This document shows, in pieces, positions 1-10,710 of a stretch of DNA of 64,000 bases. The stretch comes from Liolophura sinensis. Lineage: Eukaryota; Mollusca; Polyplacophora; Chitonida; Chitonidae. Within the stretch, counting starts at the first letter, position 1; each line of letters opens with the position of its first letter. The notes below the pieces were generated by a model. That model saw only the letters and a list, made by a program, of their open reading frames with translations, did not search any database and had not been told where the DNA came from. The position numbers and the translations under genes are program-made. The stretch covers positions 20,029,606 to 20,093,605 of the forward strand of contig NC_088305.1 in assembly GCF_032854445.1 (NCBI RefSeq). Reading direction: 5' to 3'.

Positions 1-243
1 TATGGGAGAATGAGTGTAAAAAGTTTGTGTGTATCAAACAAAATGAGAAAATGTTTTTCCACTAGAATCAGAATACATACATTCAATGCTGTAAAAGAGA
101 TATGCATCTGGTCTAATTGCTTGCTAAACAATGATCATCCATTCTCACCACAGCTTCAGAAAATGTCTTGACAACGTTAACATTGAAAGAAAAGAAAGGA
201 GAAAAAAGCAGACACCAGACTATGCCCTAAATGACCCCAAATC

Positions 244-270
244 GCCCCCCCCCCCCCCCCCGCCCCTCCA
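244..270. repeat. Poly-C/G-interrupted homopolymer tract
   Basis: A run of cytosines broken by a single G, followed by a C-rich stretch. It is a simple low-complexity tract, and its exact length is likely unreliable in an assembly. Confidence 0.9.
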
Positions 271-334
271 ACAATGCTGTTTAGTAGTTATAACATTAAA
301 AGTCATTACAGTTCATGATTTGAAAGTAATGGAA

Positions 335-581
335 TGACCCAGGAGCCTCTCACCTACGCAATTGCTGTGTGTTCAAGTCCGGCTCATGCTGGACTCCTCT
401 CTGGCGGTATGTAGGAAAGTCTGCCAGCAACCTGTGGATACGCGAGGGTTTCCCCCGGGTTCTGTTTGGTTTCCTCTCACCGTAATGCTGGCCGCCATCA
501 TATAAGTGAAATATTCTTGAGTACGACGTAACACACAAATTAAATACAACCAATTAAATAAATAAATAAATAAATAAATAA
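335..581 (+). mobile_element. SINE family A copy, 5'-truncated, with perfect target-site duplication
   Basis: This copy has the family A layout on the plus strand: part of a tRNA-like head with a B-box-like GTTCAAGTCC, a core containing GTGAAATATTCTTGAGTAC, and an AATAAATA tail. A 13-bp direct repeat, GAAAGTAATGGAA, sits at 322-334 and again at 582-594, directly outside the element. The start of the head is missing, so the copy inserted by retrotransposition with 5' truncation. The family assignment rests on comparison with the other copies in the window. Confidence 0.9.
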
Positions 582-594
582 GAAAGTAATGGAA

Positions 595-810
595 AGAGTA
601 GACTCATAATTTCTATATGAAATTCCTTAGTCTGATGGTAAATTCAGAATGACTAGTTTGTTCAGAATGCAGCTGTGGTCCTTCCCATGAGAAACGAGCT
701 TCATATCATCCCTTGAACAACACCCAGATGGGGGTACAGATATCTTGGTCCATAACTCATTATTGTTTCACCAAAGTTGATTTTCACTTCAACACAAACA
801 CACACCGGTA
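595..810. other. Non-coding spacer, nothing recognised
   Basis: AT-rich sequence with no coding pattern or repeat that I can identify. It leads into a minisatellite. Confidence 0.5.
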
Positions 811-1275
811 CAGCATCTGACATTCGACCTCATGATTCTACAGTCCATCAGTGTACCTGACAATCAACCTCATAATCCCACAGTCCATCAATGTACCTGA
901 CAATCAACCTCATAATCCCACAGTCCAGCAGTGTACCTGACAATCAACCTCATAATCCCACAGTCCAGCAGTGTACCTGACAATCAACCTCCTGGTCTAC
1001 AGTCCAACAGTGTACTTGACAATCTATCTCATAATCGCACAGTCCATCAGTGTACTTGACAATCTACCTCATAATCCCACAGTCCATCAGTGTACCTGAC
1101 AATCAACCTCATGATCCCACAGTCCATCAGTGTACCTAACAATCAACCTCCTGGTCTACAGTCCAACAGTGTACTTGACAATCTACCTCATAATCCCACA
1201 GTCCATCAGTGTACCTGACCATCAACCTCATGATCCCACTGTCCATTGATGTAAACAAACAACCTCATGACCCTA
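811..1275. repeat. Minisatellite, unit about 40 bp
   Basis: About eleven imperfect copies of a 40-bp unit built on ACAGTCCATCAGTGTACCTG followed by ACAATCAACCTCATAATCCC. Some units carry CTGGTCTACAGTCC instead. The array lies downstream of the M-Ras stop codon relative to that gene's direction, close to another array at 1448-1765. Confidence 0.9.
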
Positions 1276-1447
1276 GAGGCAATCAGGTTTTCTAGGAACA
1301 CCTATGATACCTGCTGACAAAGCTTTAACTGTCATCTTTGAACTGCAACACAACAACAGAGACACTATTGCCATATAAAAACAATATCCCAAAATAGACA
1401 CCATGTCACTACAGAGACACAAAATGGACACATGGCTGCCTTGTAAC

Positions 1448-1765
1448 AACATGAAAACCACATCGCAACAAGAAACCCTCCATGCAACATGAAAACCTCA
1501 TTGCAACATGAATCCACAATGCAACATGAAAACCACAATGCAATATAAAGATCACATTGCAACATGGAGACTACACTGTAACACAGAGACCACAATGCAA
1601 AGTGAAAACCACACTGCAACATGAAAACCACAATGCAACATGAAAACCACACTGTGACATGAAAACCACACTGCAGCATGGAGATCACAATGCAACATGA
1701 AAACCACACTGTGACATGAAAACCACACTGCAGCATGGAGATCACAATGCAACATGAAAACCAAA
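1448..1765. repeat. Minisatellite, unit about 19 bp with higher-order structure
   Basis: Repeats of ACATGAAAACCACAATGCA and variants with CACTGTG or CACTGCAGCATGGAGATC. The variants are arranged in a longer block that occurs twice between about 1635 and 1755. The minus strand is open for more than 100 codons only because the unit lacks stops; the translation is a monotonous repeat and I do not call it a gene. Confidence 0.85.
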
Positions 1766-2196
1766 TTACAGTACAGGCACCAAGTCACCATATACACCTC
1801 ATACATGTATGTATAAGTACAGTGAACATGTGAACTGCTGAGTGTATACACTACAGGTGAGTACGCAAAAATACAGTCTGATGACAGTGGACAATATGTA
1901 CATGGCAGACAACAGTTGTCACCTTCAAGTCTGGTCACCTCATGAATCGGGATCAGCATGGCACATGGCTGCACGCTGTGTAAATGACACATATTACCCA
2001 ACATGACAAGAACTTGCCAAATCGACCAATGAAAAGGCTGCCAACATGGCATGGGGTGCCAAATTGACACATGGTACCGGAATTGACAATGGAATGTCAA
2101 ACTGATAAAAAGTGACACCTTAAAGCAGTGAGAGCGTGAACATTGGAATATTGCTGATGAGAGCAAACAAGGTGAACTCCCCACCCCCCCACCCCC
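1766..2196. other. Probable 3' flank of M-Ras
   Basis: This stretch follows the M-Ras stop codon at 2197-2199 on the minus strand and should contain its 3' UTR. I did not find a clear AATAAA poly(A) signal on the minus strand here, so the transcript end is unknown. A C-rich tract lies at about 2178-2196. Confidence 0.4.
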
Positions 2197-2272
2197 TCAG
2201 AGAATGTGACAGCGCCAGTCTCGCTTGCCCCTGCGTCGCCGGCGTCTTTCCTTTAAATCTACAGGCTGCTCT
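2197..2272 (-). CDS. MRAS: M-Ras coding exon 5 with CAAX box
   Basis: The acceptor GTTTTTTGCAG ends at 2273, and the exon completes the split arginine codon. It encodes a short tail with six consecutive arginines, then [10 protein letters not shown] and a stop at 2199-2197. The basic run and the CHIL box form a membrane-anchor signal; a terminal leucine usually favours geranylgeranylation (family knowledge). A second AG at about 2262 would put the exon in the wrong frame, which supports the upstream acceptor. Confidence 0.9.
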
Positions 2273-5200
2273 CTGCAAAAAACACAACGTATAAAAATGT
2301 ATTGCATTTCAAAAATGAAATTGTTTTTCAAAATAATAAGCACACAAATAATATATTTATTTATTTCATGTGACTGGCCTTTACAGCCATACCCAAGAAT
2401 TTTTCACTTCTCCGATGGTGGTCAGTTATATATGTGGGGAACCTCTGGCAAGGCACTGAGTGAGTGAGTGTGTGCTTCGGGTTTAATGTCGTACTCAACA
2501 ATCTTCATCTGCTGATGAAGTAATAATTAGGGTGTATGTAATGTGCCTCCTTGTTGCAACCGGACTTCCACCACTCCTTTATCTAGTGCTGCTTCACTGA
2601 GACGACTAACCAAAGGCAAGTAAGCCGCCCCGCCCGAGCCATGATACTGATACGGGTCAACCAGTCGTTGCACTATCCCCGTCATGCTGAGCGCCAAGCA
2701 AGGAAGTCACAACTTCCGCTATTAAAATCTTAGGTGTGACTCAACCCAGGATTGATCCCGAAGTGGACGCTCTACCAACTGCGCTAGCTGGGCCGGTCGC
2801 AAGGCATTGACAAACTTATACTGCTGAAGTTACTTTCACAACTCGCCACTACGTGTAACACTTTCCTTTCCATCTGAGGACCTGGCTGACCTGGGCTGGA
2901 TGCATGTTTTCAGCAGATCAAATTTGTTTACCTGTTTTCCAAAGTCCTTATTAGTTGTCTTGTTTATTTTTTCGCATGACTTTAACGCCGCTTGTGTCTA
3001 GGAATTTGACTGACATTTGGGATGAACTTCTGTGAGAACCACCCTAGTTTATAATGACGTCGGCCAAGGTCGAGTGTTATGACGGGAGTTGGATAAGACT
3101 GTGTGTGTGTGACTTTGAACTCATTGACAATCAACGCTGTATGTCTTAGGAAAATCCAGTATAATAGAACAGTTAATAATTACCCTAAAAGACTGGACAT
3201 TTCACCCACAAAATATGGCTCTAATCACATGATCCGAGACTGATTGATTGACGTCTATTGTTGACAGATTAAGAGGACGTGCAGGGTTTAGTTCTATGAG
3301 GGACCTTACCTTATAACTCTGACCACTTCCTGGAAGGCTGCATCAACGTTTAGAGGCGGGTCTTTTGCACTGGTTTCAATATAGGGAATCTAAAAGATAA
3401 CAACCACGTACATCAGCAAGGACTGATGGACTGATTGACCGACCGATTGTCGTTCAATGCCGTATTCGAGAATTTCTCACTTATACGATGGCAGTTGATT
3501 TTATGGTTAGAGGAAACCAAAGTGCCCTGACGAAACCAAAGTGCCCAGAGCAAACTAAAGTCTCCAAAGGAAACCAAAGTGCTCACAGGAAAAGTCCAAC
3601 CTGAACAAAGTCAACGAAATGAAAATAACATTTCCACGTCTGACACACAGAGTTGTATATCATACTGGTGGAAGATTTTTATTTTTTTTTTTATTTTTAA
3701 GACTGCTTTATTTTCACCAATGCCCCTACAGCAAGACTTGAAGAATTTAACAATCAGTTAGTGTGATATTTATTTCGATTGATGTTCAACATTATACTAC
3801 GGAATTCTTCCTTTATATGACTGCAGTCAGTTTTTTCATTGGTTGAGGAAACCAGAGTGAAGCCACCGGCCAAGATTATGCCAAGTTCCCCAGATTTACA
3901 TGCGGACTTACCTTTAATGATGTACTGAGTTCTTTCCCCTGATCTTCTGAAACTTTCCTCTGGTGAACCAGGTCCACTTTGTTAGCTACCAGAATCATGG
4001 GGTAGGAATCTCTGTAAAACCAAAAAAGCCCACATGATTATACCAAGAAACAATATCTGCCTCAGCATATATTTATTATTATTATTTATTTATTTGGTAT
4101 TTTACACCGCTCCCAAGAATATTTCACTTAAACCATGGCAGCTAACATTAAGGTGGTAAGAAACCAAGACACAGTGCAGTGGAAACCCATGTCCATCTAC
4201 ACATTGCGGACAGACCTTTTGATGTATAACTTTTGAGGAAGTCAGCCTAAGCAGGACTTGATCTCATGGTGACAACACTGGTGAGAGAGACTTTAGACTC
4301 TACACTACACTACATTGTAACACATAAACACTTGGCCACATTTATCAGTTAGGCCATCACTAAGATTACGTGAGTTGACCAACATGTTAACCGGACTCTT
4401 CAAAAAAAAAAAAAAAAAAAGAGACTCACACTAAACCTTTCAATGGGATTTTGATAGACCTTTTTTTTTCAACATGGTTCTTCTTCATGACAAAGTGCAT
4501 GTCTGGTGTATGTTTGGTGAATTTAAAGTTGGAAAAAACACGAAAATGACATAACGTTCAAACGAAAGAGTGAAAAGTATTCCTAAATGTGGTCTTCAAT
4601 ATTTTTTCCGATTTTTCCTTAAGGAGAAAAAGACACTTGAAAATAAATTTTGTATGGTGGGTATTTGGGACCACCTTTCGGTATTTATAGTCTTTGTTTA
4701 ATAATGTCATAAATGAGGAAGTAACAAAGGTTTAATAAATATTTTTGCACTATAATTTGTTCTTCTCAGGTAACAAATGTATTATGCCTCAATTTGGATC
4801 ATATTTACATTTTTAATATGTTCATAAATATTATCATAATTTAGGTTAAATGCATATGTTTCCATATAAACAACAAATTTACATTCAAATAAATTTATTA
4901 GACAAGCATCACATCCTTATTTAGAACAATATTATGCAGCAACGATAAATACCAAAAGTTATATTTTTATATACCCTTTTCTCTTGAAAAAAAAATCCAA
5001 AAAAATATTAAAGATCATATTTGCAAAAAAGGTTTGTTGCTCTTTCATCTGATTTTGGCATCATTTTTATGTTTTCTTCTCCTTAAAGGTTAACCATGAC
5101 TGGTAGCTAATTTGACCACAGCTGATCTGTAGTGGCGAGTGTAGTGGAGGGCACTCTGAAATGCTAACATGGCTTATACTATTACCAATAGGCCAATGTC

Positions 5201-6535
5201 AGCCAAGAGGTGAAAGAGGCACATCCGTGGATTGATACATTTACAATGTGCAGCGTTCATGAAGCACTCCTTGTTCGTACCTGTCTTTGACACGCAGGAT
5301 TTGTGTGTGGAAATTATGAATATTCTCATAGCTCTGTTTGTCCGTCACAGAATACACTAAAAGAAACCCGTCTCCTTTCCTCATGTACTGCTCCCTCATG
5401 GCACTGAACTCCTCTTGACCCGCTGTGTCCAACACTGTAACAAGTACACCAAACTCAGCTACCCTAATTCCTTGACCTTTTTGCATGTGAAAGAACAACA
5501 TTCAATACAATTTATGCACATCTTTAATTTGATTTTGAAGACAAAACTACCTTGGATGGATTGGCCATTTTCAGGGCTTCACAAAAAGTATAGTTTTATT
5601 AGTCAACACAGAAAAATGCCTTCAGAATATGCTTGACTAAACGCCTTGCAAATGTGCGAAAAAGGTTGAAGAATTACAGTACATCGCCTATTAACTGCAA
5701 ATATAAACTGAAAATTTATACTGCAAGTATCAGACTTTTAAATTAGTGTATGGGTGCTGATACGCACTTTCGATTTAGATAGTGCACCCAATAAAGTTTA
5801 CAGCTTCGTGGAGACGCTGGTGCCCTAGATGATACTTACAAATATTTTTCCAATATGATTCCTGCAGGAGTACAGCACACATGCATGAATACACCTACAG
5901 TTTAGCTTCATGAAAGTGACACATATTCCTTGATTCTGATTGATTAATCCAACTTAAAGAGATACAGAATCGACGCTGATTGGCTGACAGTGGAGACAGG
6001 GTTTCCTGTATTAAACGCTGCAGCCTTGGTCATGACTGAATAAATGTATCATACCTAAATTATACCTTAGGCTAGGTATAGCCTGGACTTGCCTATCTCT
6101 CACACCAGCCATTCAGAATTGATTCTGTGTGAAGAGTTTAAAGATGGAAACTTTTTATATTGGAACCATTAATAGTTAATTATTCTCAGTTTCTCATAAA
6201 AAAAAAGAAATACTGAGTGTGATAATTATAAATAAATGTACATAGTGAGTATATATATAATTTTTTTTCACTTTTCTTTCATTCATGTGCTAATATGACA
6301 ATGAGTGTGTTTTGTTGATGTGGTCTAATTACAACCTATGATACTTGCCATCCAAAATACACCACTGGCCATCAATCTCATAGTGCTGGATATAAGAGTC
6401 TTCTATCGTCGGGTCATAATCCTGCACAAACATTTTCTGGAAGAACTGAATGGTGAGTGCCGATTTGCCGACACCACCATCGCCGACCACCACCAGCTTG
6501 TATGTGGTCACGTTCTCATTTGGCGGCTTGGACAT
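2197..6535 (-). CDS. MRAS: M-Ras-type small GTPase, complete, five coding exons
   Basis: This is a membrane-anchored GTP/GDP switch of the Ras family that would act at the plasma membrane in growth-factor/ERK-type signalling (family knowledge). Coding exons on the minus strand are 6535-6349, 5434-5281, 4011-3912, 3389-3310 and 2272-2197. Together they give 597 nt, a 198-residue protein against 208 in the human family member. Seen in sequence: P-loop GDGGVGKS at residues 18-25, effector loop DPTIEDSY at 41-48, DTAGQEEF at 65-72, NKVD at 124-127, ETSAK at 152-156, a run of six arginines near 183-188, and a C-terminal CHIL prenylation box. The segments EIDGQW and SVTDK and the DPPLNVD after ETSAK match M-Ras rather than R-Ras. 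All exon phases agree. Intron 1 uses a GC donor, and the other donors are GT. Upstream 5' UTR exons may exist but were not found. Confidence 0.95.
2354..2447 (-). mobile_element. SINE family A/B fragment interrupted by a family C insertion
   Basis: A TTATTTATTT tail, then CCCAAGAATTTTTCACTT and a GATGGTGGTCAG core, read as a degraded SINE on the minus strand. It stops at CCTCTGGCAAGGCA and appears to resume at 2799 with GCAAGGCATTGACAAACTT, so the family C copy between these points landed inside it. Confidence 0.65.
2448..2810 (-). mobile_element. SINE family C copy with target-site duplication
   Basis: On the minus strand the element starts with a tRNA-like head (GGCCCAGCTAGCGCAGTTGG, then GAGCGTCCACTTCGGG) and ends in CACTCACTCAC. 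It resembles copies at 25232-25595 and 38465-38772. The near-identical repeats GCAAGGCACTGA (2448-2459) and GCAAGGCATTGA (2799-2810) are its target-site duplication. It lies in intron 4 of M-Ras, in the same sense as the gene. Confidence 0.85.
3310..3389 (-). CDS. MRAS: M-Ras coding exon 4
   Basis: Acceptor CTTTTAG and donor GTAAGG bracket 80 nt that encode [19 protein letters not shown] and the start of the last helix. It contains the G5 motif SAK. It ends with two bases of an arginine codon, which sets the phase for the last exon. Confidence 0.95.
3423..3600 (-). mobile_element. Diverged SINE family B fragment with short tandem repeats
   Basis: It begins GATTGTCGTTCAATGCCGTATTC, GAATTTCTCACTTATACGATGG, the core shared with family A. 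From 3507 the phrase AACCAAAGTGCCC recurs four times with changes. It lies in intron 3 of M-Ras. Confidence 0.55.
3765..3900 (-). mobile_element. Diverged SINE family B fragment
   Basis: TTCGATTGATGTTCAACATTATAC and ATATGACTGCAGTCAGTTTT keep the family core order but with many changes, so this is an old copy. It lies against M-Ras exon 3. Confidence 0.5.
3912..4011 (-). CDS. MRAS: M-Ras coding exon 3
   Basis: Acceptor TTTTACAG and donor GTAAG bracket 100 nt that encode [17 protein letters not shown] and what follows. This includes the guanine-specificity motif NKVD. The exon is short and has no long open frame of its own, so it was recovered from phase and homology. Confidence 0.95.
4074..4260 (-). 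mobile_element. SINE family A copy, diverged
   Basis: It has a TATTTATTTATTTGG tail followed by TTTTACACCGCTCCCAAGAATATTTCACTT. It reads on the minus strand inside intron 2 of M-Ras. Confidence 0.65.
4261..5280. other. Rest of M-Ras intron 2
   Basis: AT-rich intron sequence with an A tract at about 4400-4418 and no coding pattern on either strand. The motif CTTAAGGAGAAAAAG (4618) and TTCTTCTCCTTAAAGG (5067) face each other and could be ends of an old element, but the match is short. Confidence 0.5.
5281..5434 (-). CDS. MRAS: M-Ras coding exon 2
   Basis: The exon starts after the acceptor TTGTTACAG and completes the split valine codon of [10 protein letters not shown]. It ends before GTACGAAC. 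Its 154 nt contain switch II, with Gln69 equivalent to Ras Gln61, and end in LRVKDR, with the arginine codon split across the intron. Confidence 0.95.
5435..6348. other. M-Ras intron 1
   Basis: A 914-nt intron of AT-rich sequence. I see no further exon or repeat in it. It has a GC donor on its 5' side and an AG acceptor. Confidence 0.6.
6349..6535 (-). CDS. MRAS: M-Ras coding exon 1
   Basis: Residues 1-62 plus one base. I chose the ATG at 6535-6533 because it gives a ten-residue leader before the TYKLVVVG strand, as in M-Ras. The open frame continues upstream, but through a poly-T tract at about 6600-6621 that is unlikely to be coding. The exon carries the P-loop and effector loop. It ends GGATG and is followed by GCAAGT, a GC-type donor. 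Confidence 0.93.
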
Positions 6536-8160
6536 GTCTCCCTCCGTGGTTCCTGCCGGATTCAGCGTTGTGGCTTTTTTACTCAGAACACCAATCACAA
6601 AAAAAAAAAAAAAAAAAAAAAATATCTGCAGACCTGAACAAGGCTGGAATACTACTACCCAACTTTTGAATGTACAGCAGATTAATTCCTTGGGTGATTC
6701 TCCACCTATCCTCCAAATAACAACATGTGTTTTCAATTTCACAAAATACGATCCAGCTGTTATTAAGTATTCACTTCAGTGTTTTTATGTGGGTAAAAAC
6801 ACAACAAGAATTGTTGGTCTTACTGCATTCTAAACCCACAACCACACATCTGGGCTTTTACATGCAACCTTGCCTTCAGCTACTCACGCTATGAGGTCTC
6901 TGGAGTGAAACTGCACCGAAATGACCTCACACCACTGCCAACTTAGTCATAGCTGGAAATAGTCACTTGACACCACATGTCTCAGCGTACGTGTGTGTGT
7001 GTGCAGCCAGCAGTTAAATTATGCGCCGTGATGCAACCTTTATTGGTCGCAGCAGTCAGAATTTGTGTAAGTACGCTGGACTCAACAACGACACAGTACA
7101 AACAATGATTTCACCATCACACTGTGTCGCAATACTTCTCGTCTCGCGATCGTCAACAACCTGCAACGCCGTGAAGCGGAAAAGAACGTGCTAATTCATC
7201 TCACACAACCAGTTTCAAAATTTCGAAATGAACTGAAGAAGAAGAAGAAGAAGAAACCCCATCCACAAACACCAAGCTTTAGCTGTACCAGTGATGCTGT
7301 AGTTCACATGTCAACTGGCAGCGGAGTCAGGAGTCTCGATTACTGATCCCTCGATGATCCCAATAGCCAGTAAACTTGTGCACCCTTTCACAATGCATAC
7401 GTTGTCTTACGTCAGCGCGTAAATACTGCAAAATATTTCACAAATCCCCGGATTTGCGCTAAATTCGTCGCGACCGCATGTGGCGAATTAGTCTGGTTTC
7501 AGACGGCAGAGATGACTATGTCGCTGATAAATAGGTTTGTTTGTATTTCAGTCAATATGGCCACCCGTTAGGCAGAGCTATTTTTAGTCCCGATGATTTC
7601 ATTGGTTCACTGCTCTCGTTGCGTTTGATTGGATGAAGTGCTTTCTATATATATATGCCGAAAGCCATGTTCTTAATATAGCTCTTTCTAATTTCGCTGC
7701 ATCAAAACAAAGTGCATGCTTAATTTGGACTTGGATTATTCATAAATAAAAGTATACACCATATGACCGCTGACCTGTTTATTCAATGCTGACCAAACAA
7801 ACATGGGAATTTCATTATGTAGCTTACATATATCTTGGAGACATCCCGGTAGAAAAGCAGGCCACACCTTAAACAAAATGTAACAATATGGGCCTATTTC
7901 TGTCATTATTTATTTACGTACTTTTTTTTTTTTACACATCTGCAGAAGTTCACACTTGTAGCCAGTTATATTTTGTTGTGGTCTTTACACTCCATTAAGG
8001 ACCCTTTGCTATGTATTTACCGACATCTGACGTAAAATCGCCGTCGGAACATTGAAAAGTGGATTCGAACCTGCAATTTCGCCAGTTGAAGGCCGAGTGG
8101 TTGCAGCAAGATGTAGCCTACACGTTATAGACGAATTTGCCAACGAGGATTACAATATGC
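6536..8160. other. Upstream region of M-Ras
   Basis: It holds a poly-A tract at about 6600-6621, a GAA microsatellite at 7230-7252 and AT-rich sequence. The M-Ras promoter and any 5' UTR exon should lie here, but I cannot place a start site. A perfect B-box-like GGTTCGAATCC on the minus strand at 8053-8063 may mark an old tRNA-derived repeat. Confidence 0.4.
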
Positions 8161-8178
8161 ATGAACATAGACTGTACC

Positions 8179-8199
8179 GCCCCCCCCCCCCCCCCCCCA
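8179..8199. repeat. Poly-C tract
   Basis: A homopolymer of about 20 cytosines. It is followed by non-coding AT-rich DNA to about 8967 with no recognised feature. Confidence 0.9.
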
Positions 8200-8967
8200 C
8201 CAAAGCCTGAAAGGTAAGTAAAACATTCAACACATATGATATTTACAAATTTACGCTCATGCTAACGTTTTACTTTTAATACTGATAAAAAGAGATTAAC
8301 ACCAGAATTGACACAAACAAACATGTCATTTTGCTTTATGCGGTCCACTTTCTCGGATTGTTGTTTCACTCAATTAACTTTTCCTTATAACATTCAACAC
8401 AGTATTTACACAGTAACACTATTTGCGACATGATTCCCAATTTTATAATAAAAAGTTGTACAAAATGGTACAAAGTTGTACTTTTTATAATGTTTAGTAA
8501 ATTTCAAGTTACTACATTTATATTTATGTTTACTGACATGCCAAGAAAAACGTATAGGTCTGAAAGTTCGCATCAAAAGGTACCAAACATTTTGTTTTAA
8601 CATCTTTAACAACTGAAAGAGCTTTTTTTACATCTTTAGATTTTGAATCTCAGTTTGAAAAAATTTAGGCGCTTAATATAATATGCTATACATAGGATAA
8701 AATTGAATGGCCATATATATAGAACAAGCTTGCCCGTTTTTGTTTGAAACATAAATTTATGGAAAATCTCTTTTTACTCTAGCCTTTTTCCTCTTTTTAT
8801 TACAAATATCAGATAATCTAAAGAAAAAAACAACATTGTAGCCGCCTGTGTATAATCTATCACCAGAACACTATAAATAATCCAATACAGCTAGACAAAC
8901 TAATGACCAATCTCTTATAATTCCCCTCTCCCTCCAAACAAAAACCTGTACCATGGAATAGAGCACA

Positions 8968-10710
8968 TCCAGACAGAACAACATTAATCCTGAGCCTATA
9001 TCATCCAGACAAAACCAATCACACCTAGACCGAACTGCATTAATCTTGAGTCTGACCATGTCATCTTAACAAAACCGACCACACACAGACAGAACAATAC
9101 TAATCCTTAGCCTATTTCATCCAGACAAAACCCACCACACCCTACATCAATCCTGAGCCAATGTAATCCACACAAAACCCCTTCATTGCCACCCAGACAA
9201 AACAATATTAATCCTTTTACACATGCCTTCCAGACTAACCCCACAACACCCACACAGGACATTAATCCTTTTACCCATGTCATCCAGACAAACCCACAAC
9301 ACCCACACAGAACAATATTAATCCTGAGCCCATGTCATCCACACAAAACCCACAACACCCACACAGAACAATATTAATCCTGAGCCCATGTCATCCAGAC
9401 AAAACCCACAACACCCACACAGAACATTAACCCTGAGCCCAAGTCATCCACACAAAACCCACCACACCCACACAGAACATCAATTCTTTTGCCCATGTCA
9501 TCCACACAAAACCCACCACACCCACACAGAACATCAATCCTTTTGCCCATGTCATCCACACAAAACCCACCACACCCACACAGAACAACATTAATCCTTA
9601 GCCCATGTCATCCACACAAAACCCACCACACCCACACAGAACACCATTAATCCTGAGCCCATGTCATTCACACAAAACCCACCACACCCACACAGAACAT
9701 TAATCTTGCGCCCAGGTCATCCAGATAAAACCCACCACACCCACACAGAACAACATTAATCCTGAGCCCATGTCATCCAGACAAAACCCACCATACCCAC
9801 ACAGAACAACATTAATCCTGAGCCCATGTCATTCAGACAAAACCCACCACACTCACACAGAACAACATTAATCTTGAGCCCATGTCATCCAGACAAAACC
9901 CACCACACCCACATAGAACAACATTAATCCTGAGCCTATGTCATCCACACAAAACCCACCACACACACAGAACAATATTAATCCTTTTGCCCATGTCATC
10001 CACACAAAACCCACCACACCCACACAGAACATTAATCCTGAGCCCATGTCATCCACACAAAACCCACCACACCCGCACAGAACATCAATCCTTTTGCCCA
10101 TGTCATCTAGACAAAACCCACCACATCCACACAGCACAACATTAATCCTTAGCCCATGTCATCCACACAAAACCCACCACACCCACACAGAACAACATTA
10201 ATCTTGAGCCCATGTCATCCACACAAAACCCACCACACCCACACAGGACAACATTAATCCTGAGCCCATGTCATCCAGACAAAACCCACCACACCCACAC
10301 AGAACAACATTAATCTTGAGCCCATGTCATCCACACAAAACCCACAACACCCACACAGAACAACATTAATCCTGAACCCATGTCATCCAGACAAAACCCA
10401 CCACACCCACACAGCACAACATTAATCCTTAGCCCATGTCATCCACACAAAACCCACCACACCCACACAGAACAACATTAATCTTGAGCCCATGTCATCC
10501 ACACAAAACCCACCACACCCACACAGAACAACATTAATCTTGAGCCCATGTCATCCAGACAAAACCCACCACACCCACACAGAACAACATTAATCTTGAG
10601 CCCAGGTCATCCACACAAAACCCACCACACCCACACAGAACAACATTAATCCTGTGCCTATGTCATCCTGACAAAACCCACCACACCCACACAGAACAAC
10701 ATTAATCCTG
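8968..10710. repeat. Large minisatellite, unit about 56 bp, roughly 30 copies
   Basis: The unit reads ACAACATTAATCCTGAGCCC, ATGTCATCCACACAAAACCC, ACCACACCCACACAGA. The left edge (8968-9250) is the most diverged, and the right two thirds are the most uniform. Some units lack the ACA of ACAACATTAAT or swap CCTGAGCCC for CCTTTTGCCC, and these variants are interspersed. Open frames in the array are by-products of the repeat. It sits between M-Ras and SRD5A3, both on the minus strand. Confidence 0.95.

Noticed and set aside
1365-2184. Long minus-strand frames next to M-Ras
   Set aside because: They run through the 19-bp minisatellite and translate to a monotonous repeat; no start context or domain.
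2261-2272. Acceptor at CTGTAG (about 2261) for the last M-Ras exon
   Set aside because: It would shift the frame and lose the CHIL box; the upstream TTTTTTGCAG keeps phase and gives a normal tail.
6535-6742. Upstream extension of M-Ras exon 1
   Set aside because: The open frame passes through a poly-T tract giving a run of phenylalanines, which is not seen in the family.
9186-10201. Open frames on both strands in the 56-bp array
   Set aside because: They exist because the repeat unit lacks stops; the peptides are repeats of the unit, and the frame shifts where units change length.
8968-10710. CRISPR-like appearance of regular repeats
   Set aside because: Units are contiguous without unique spacers, and the genome is eukaryotic; this is a minisatellite.
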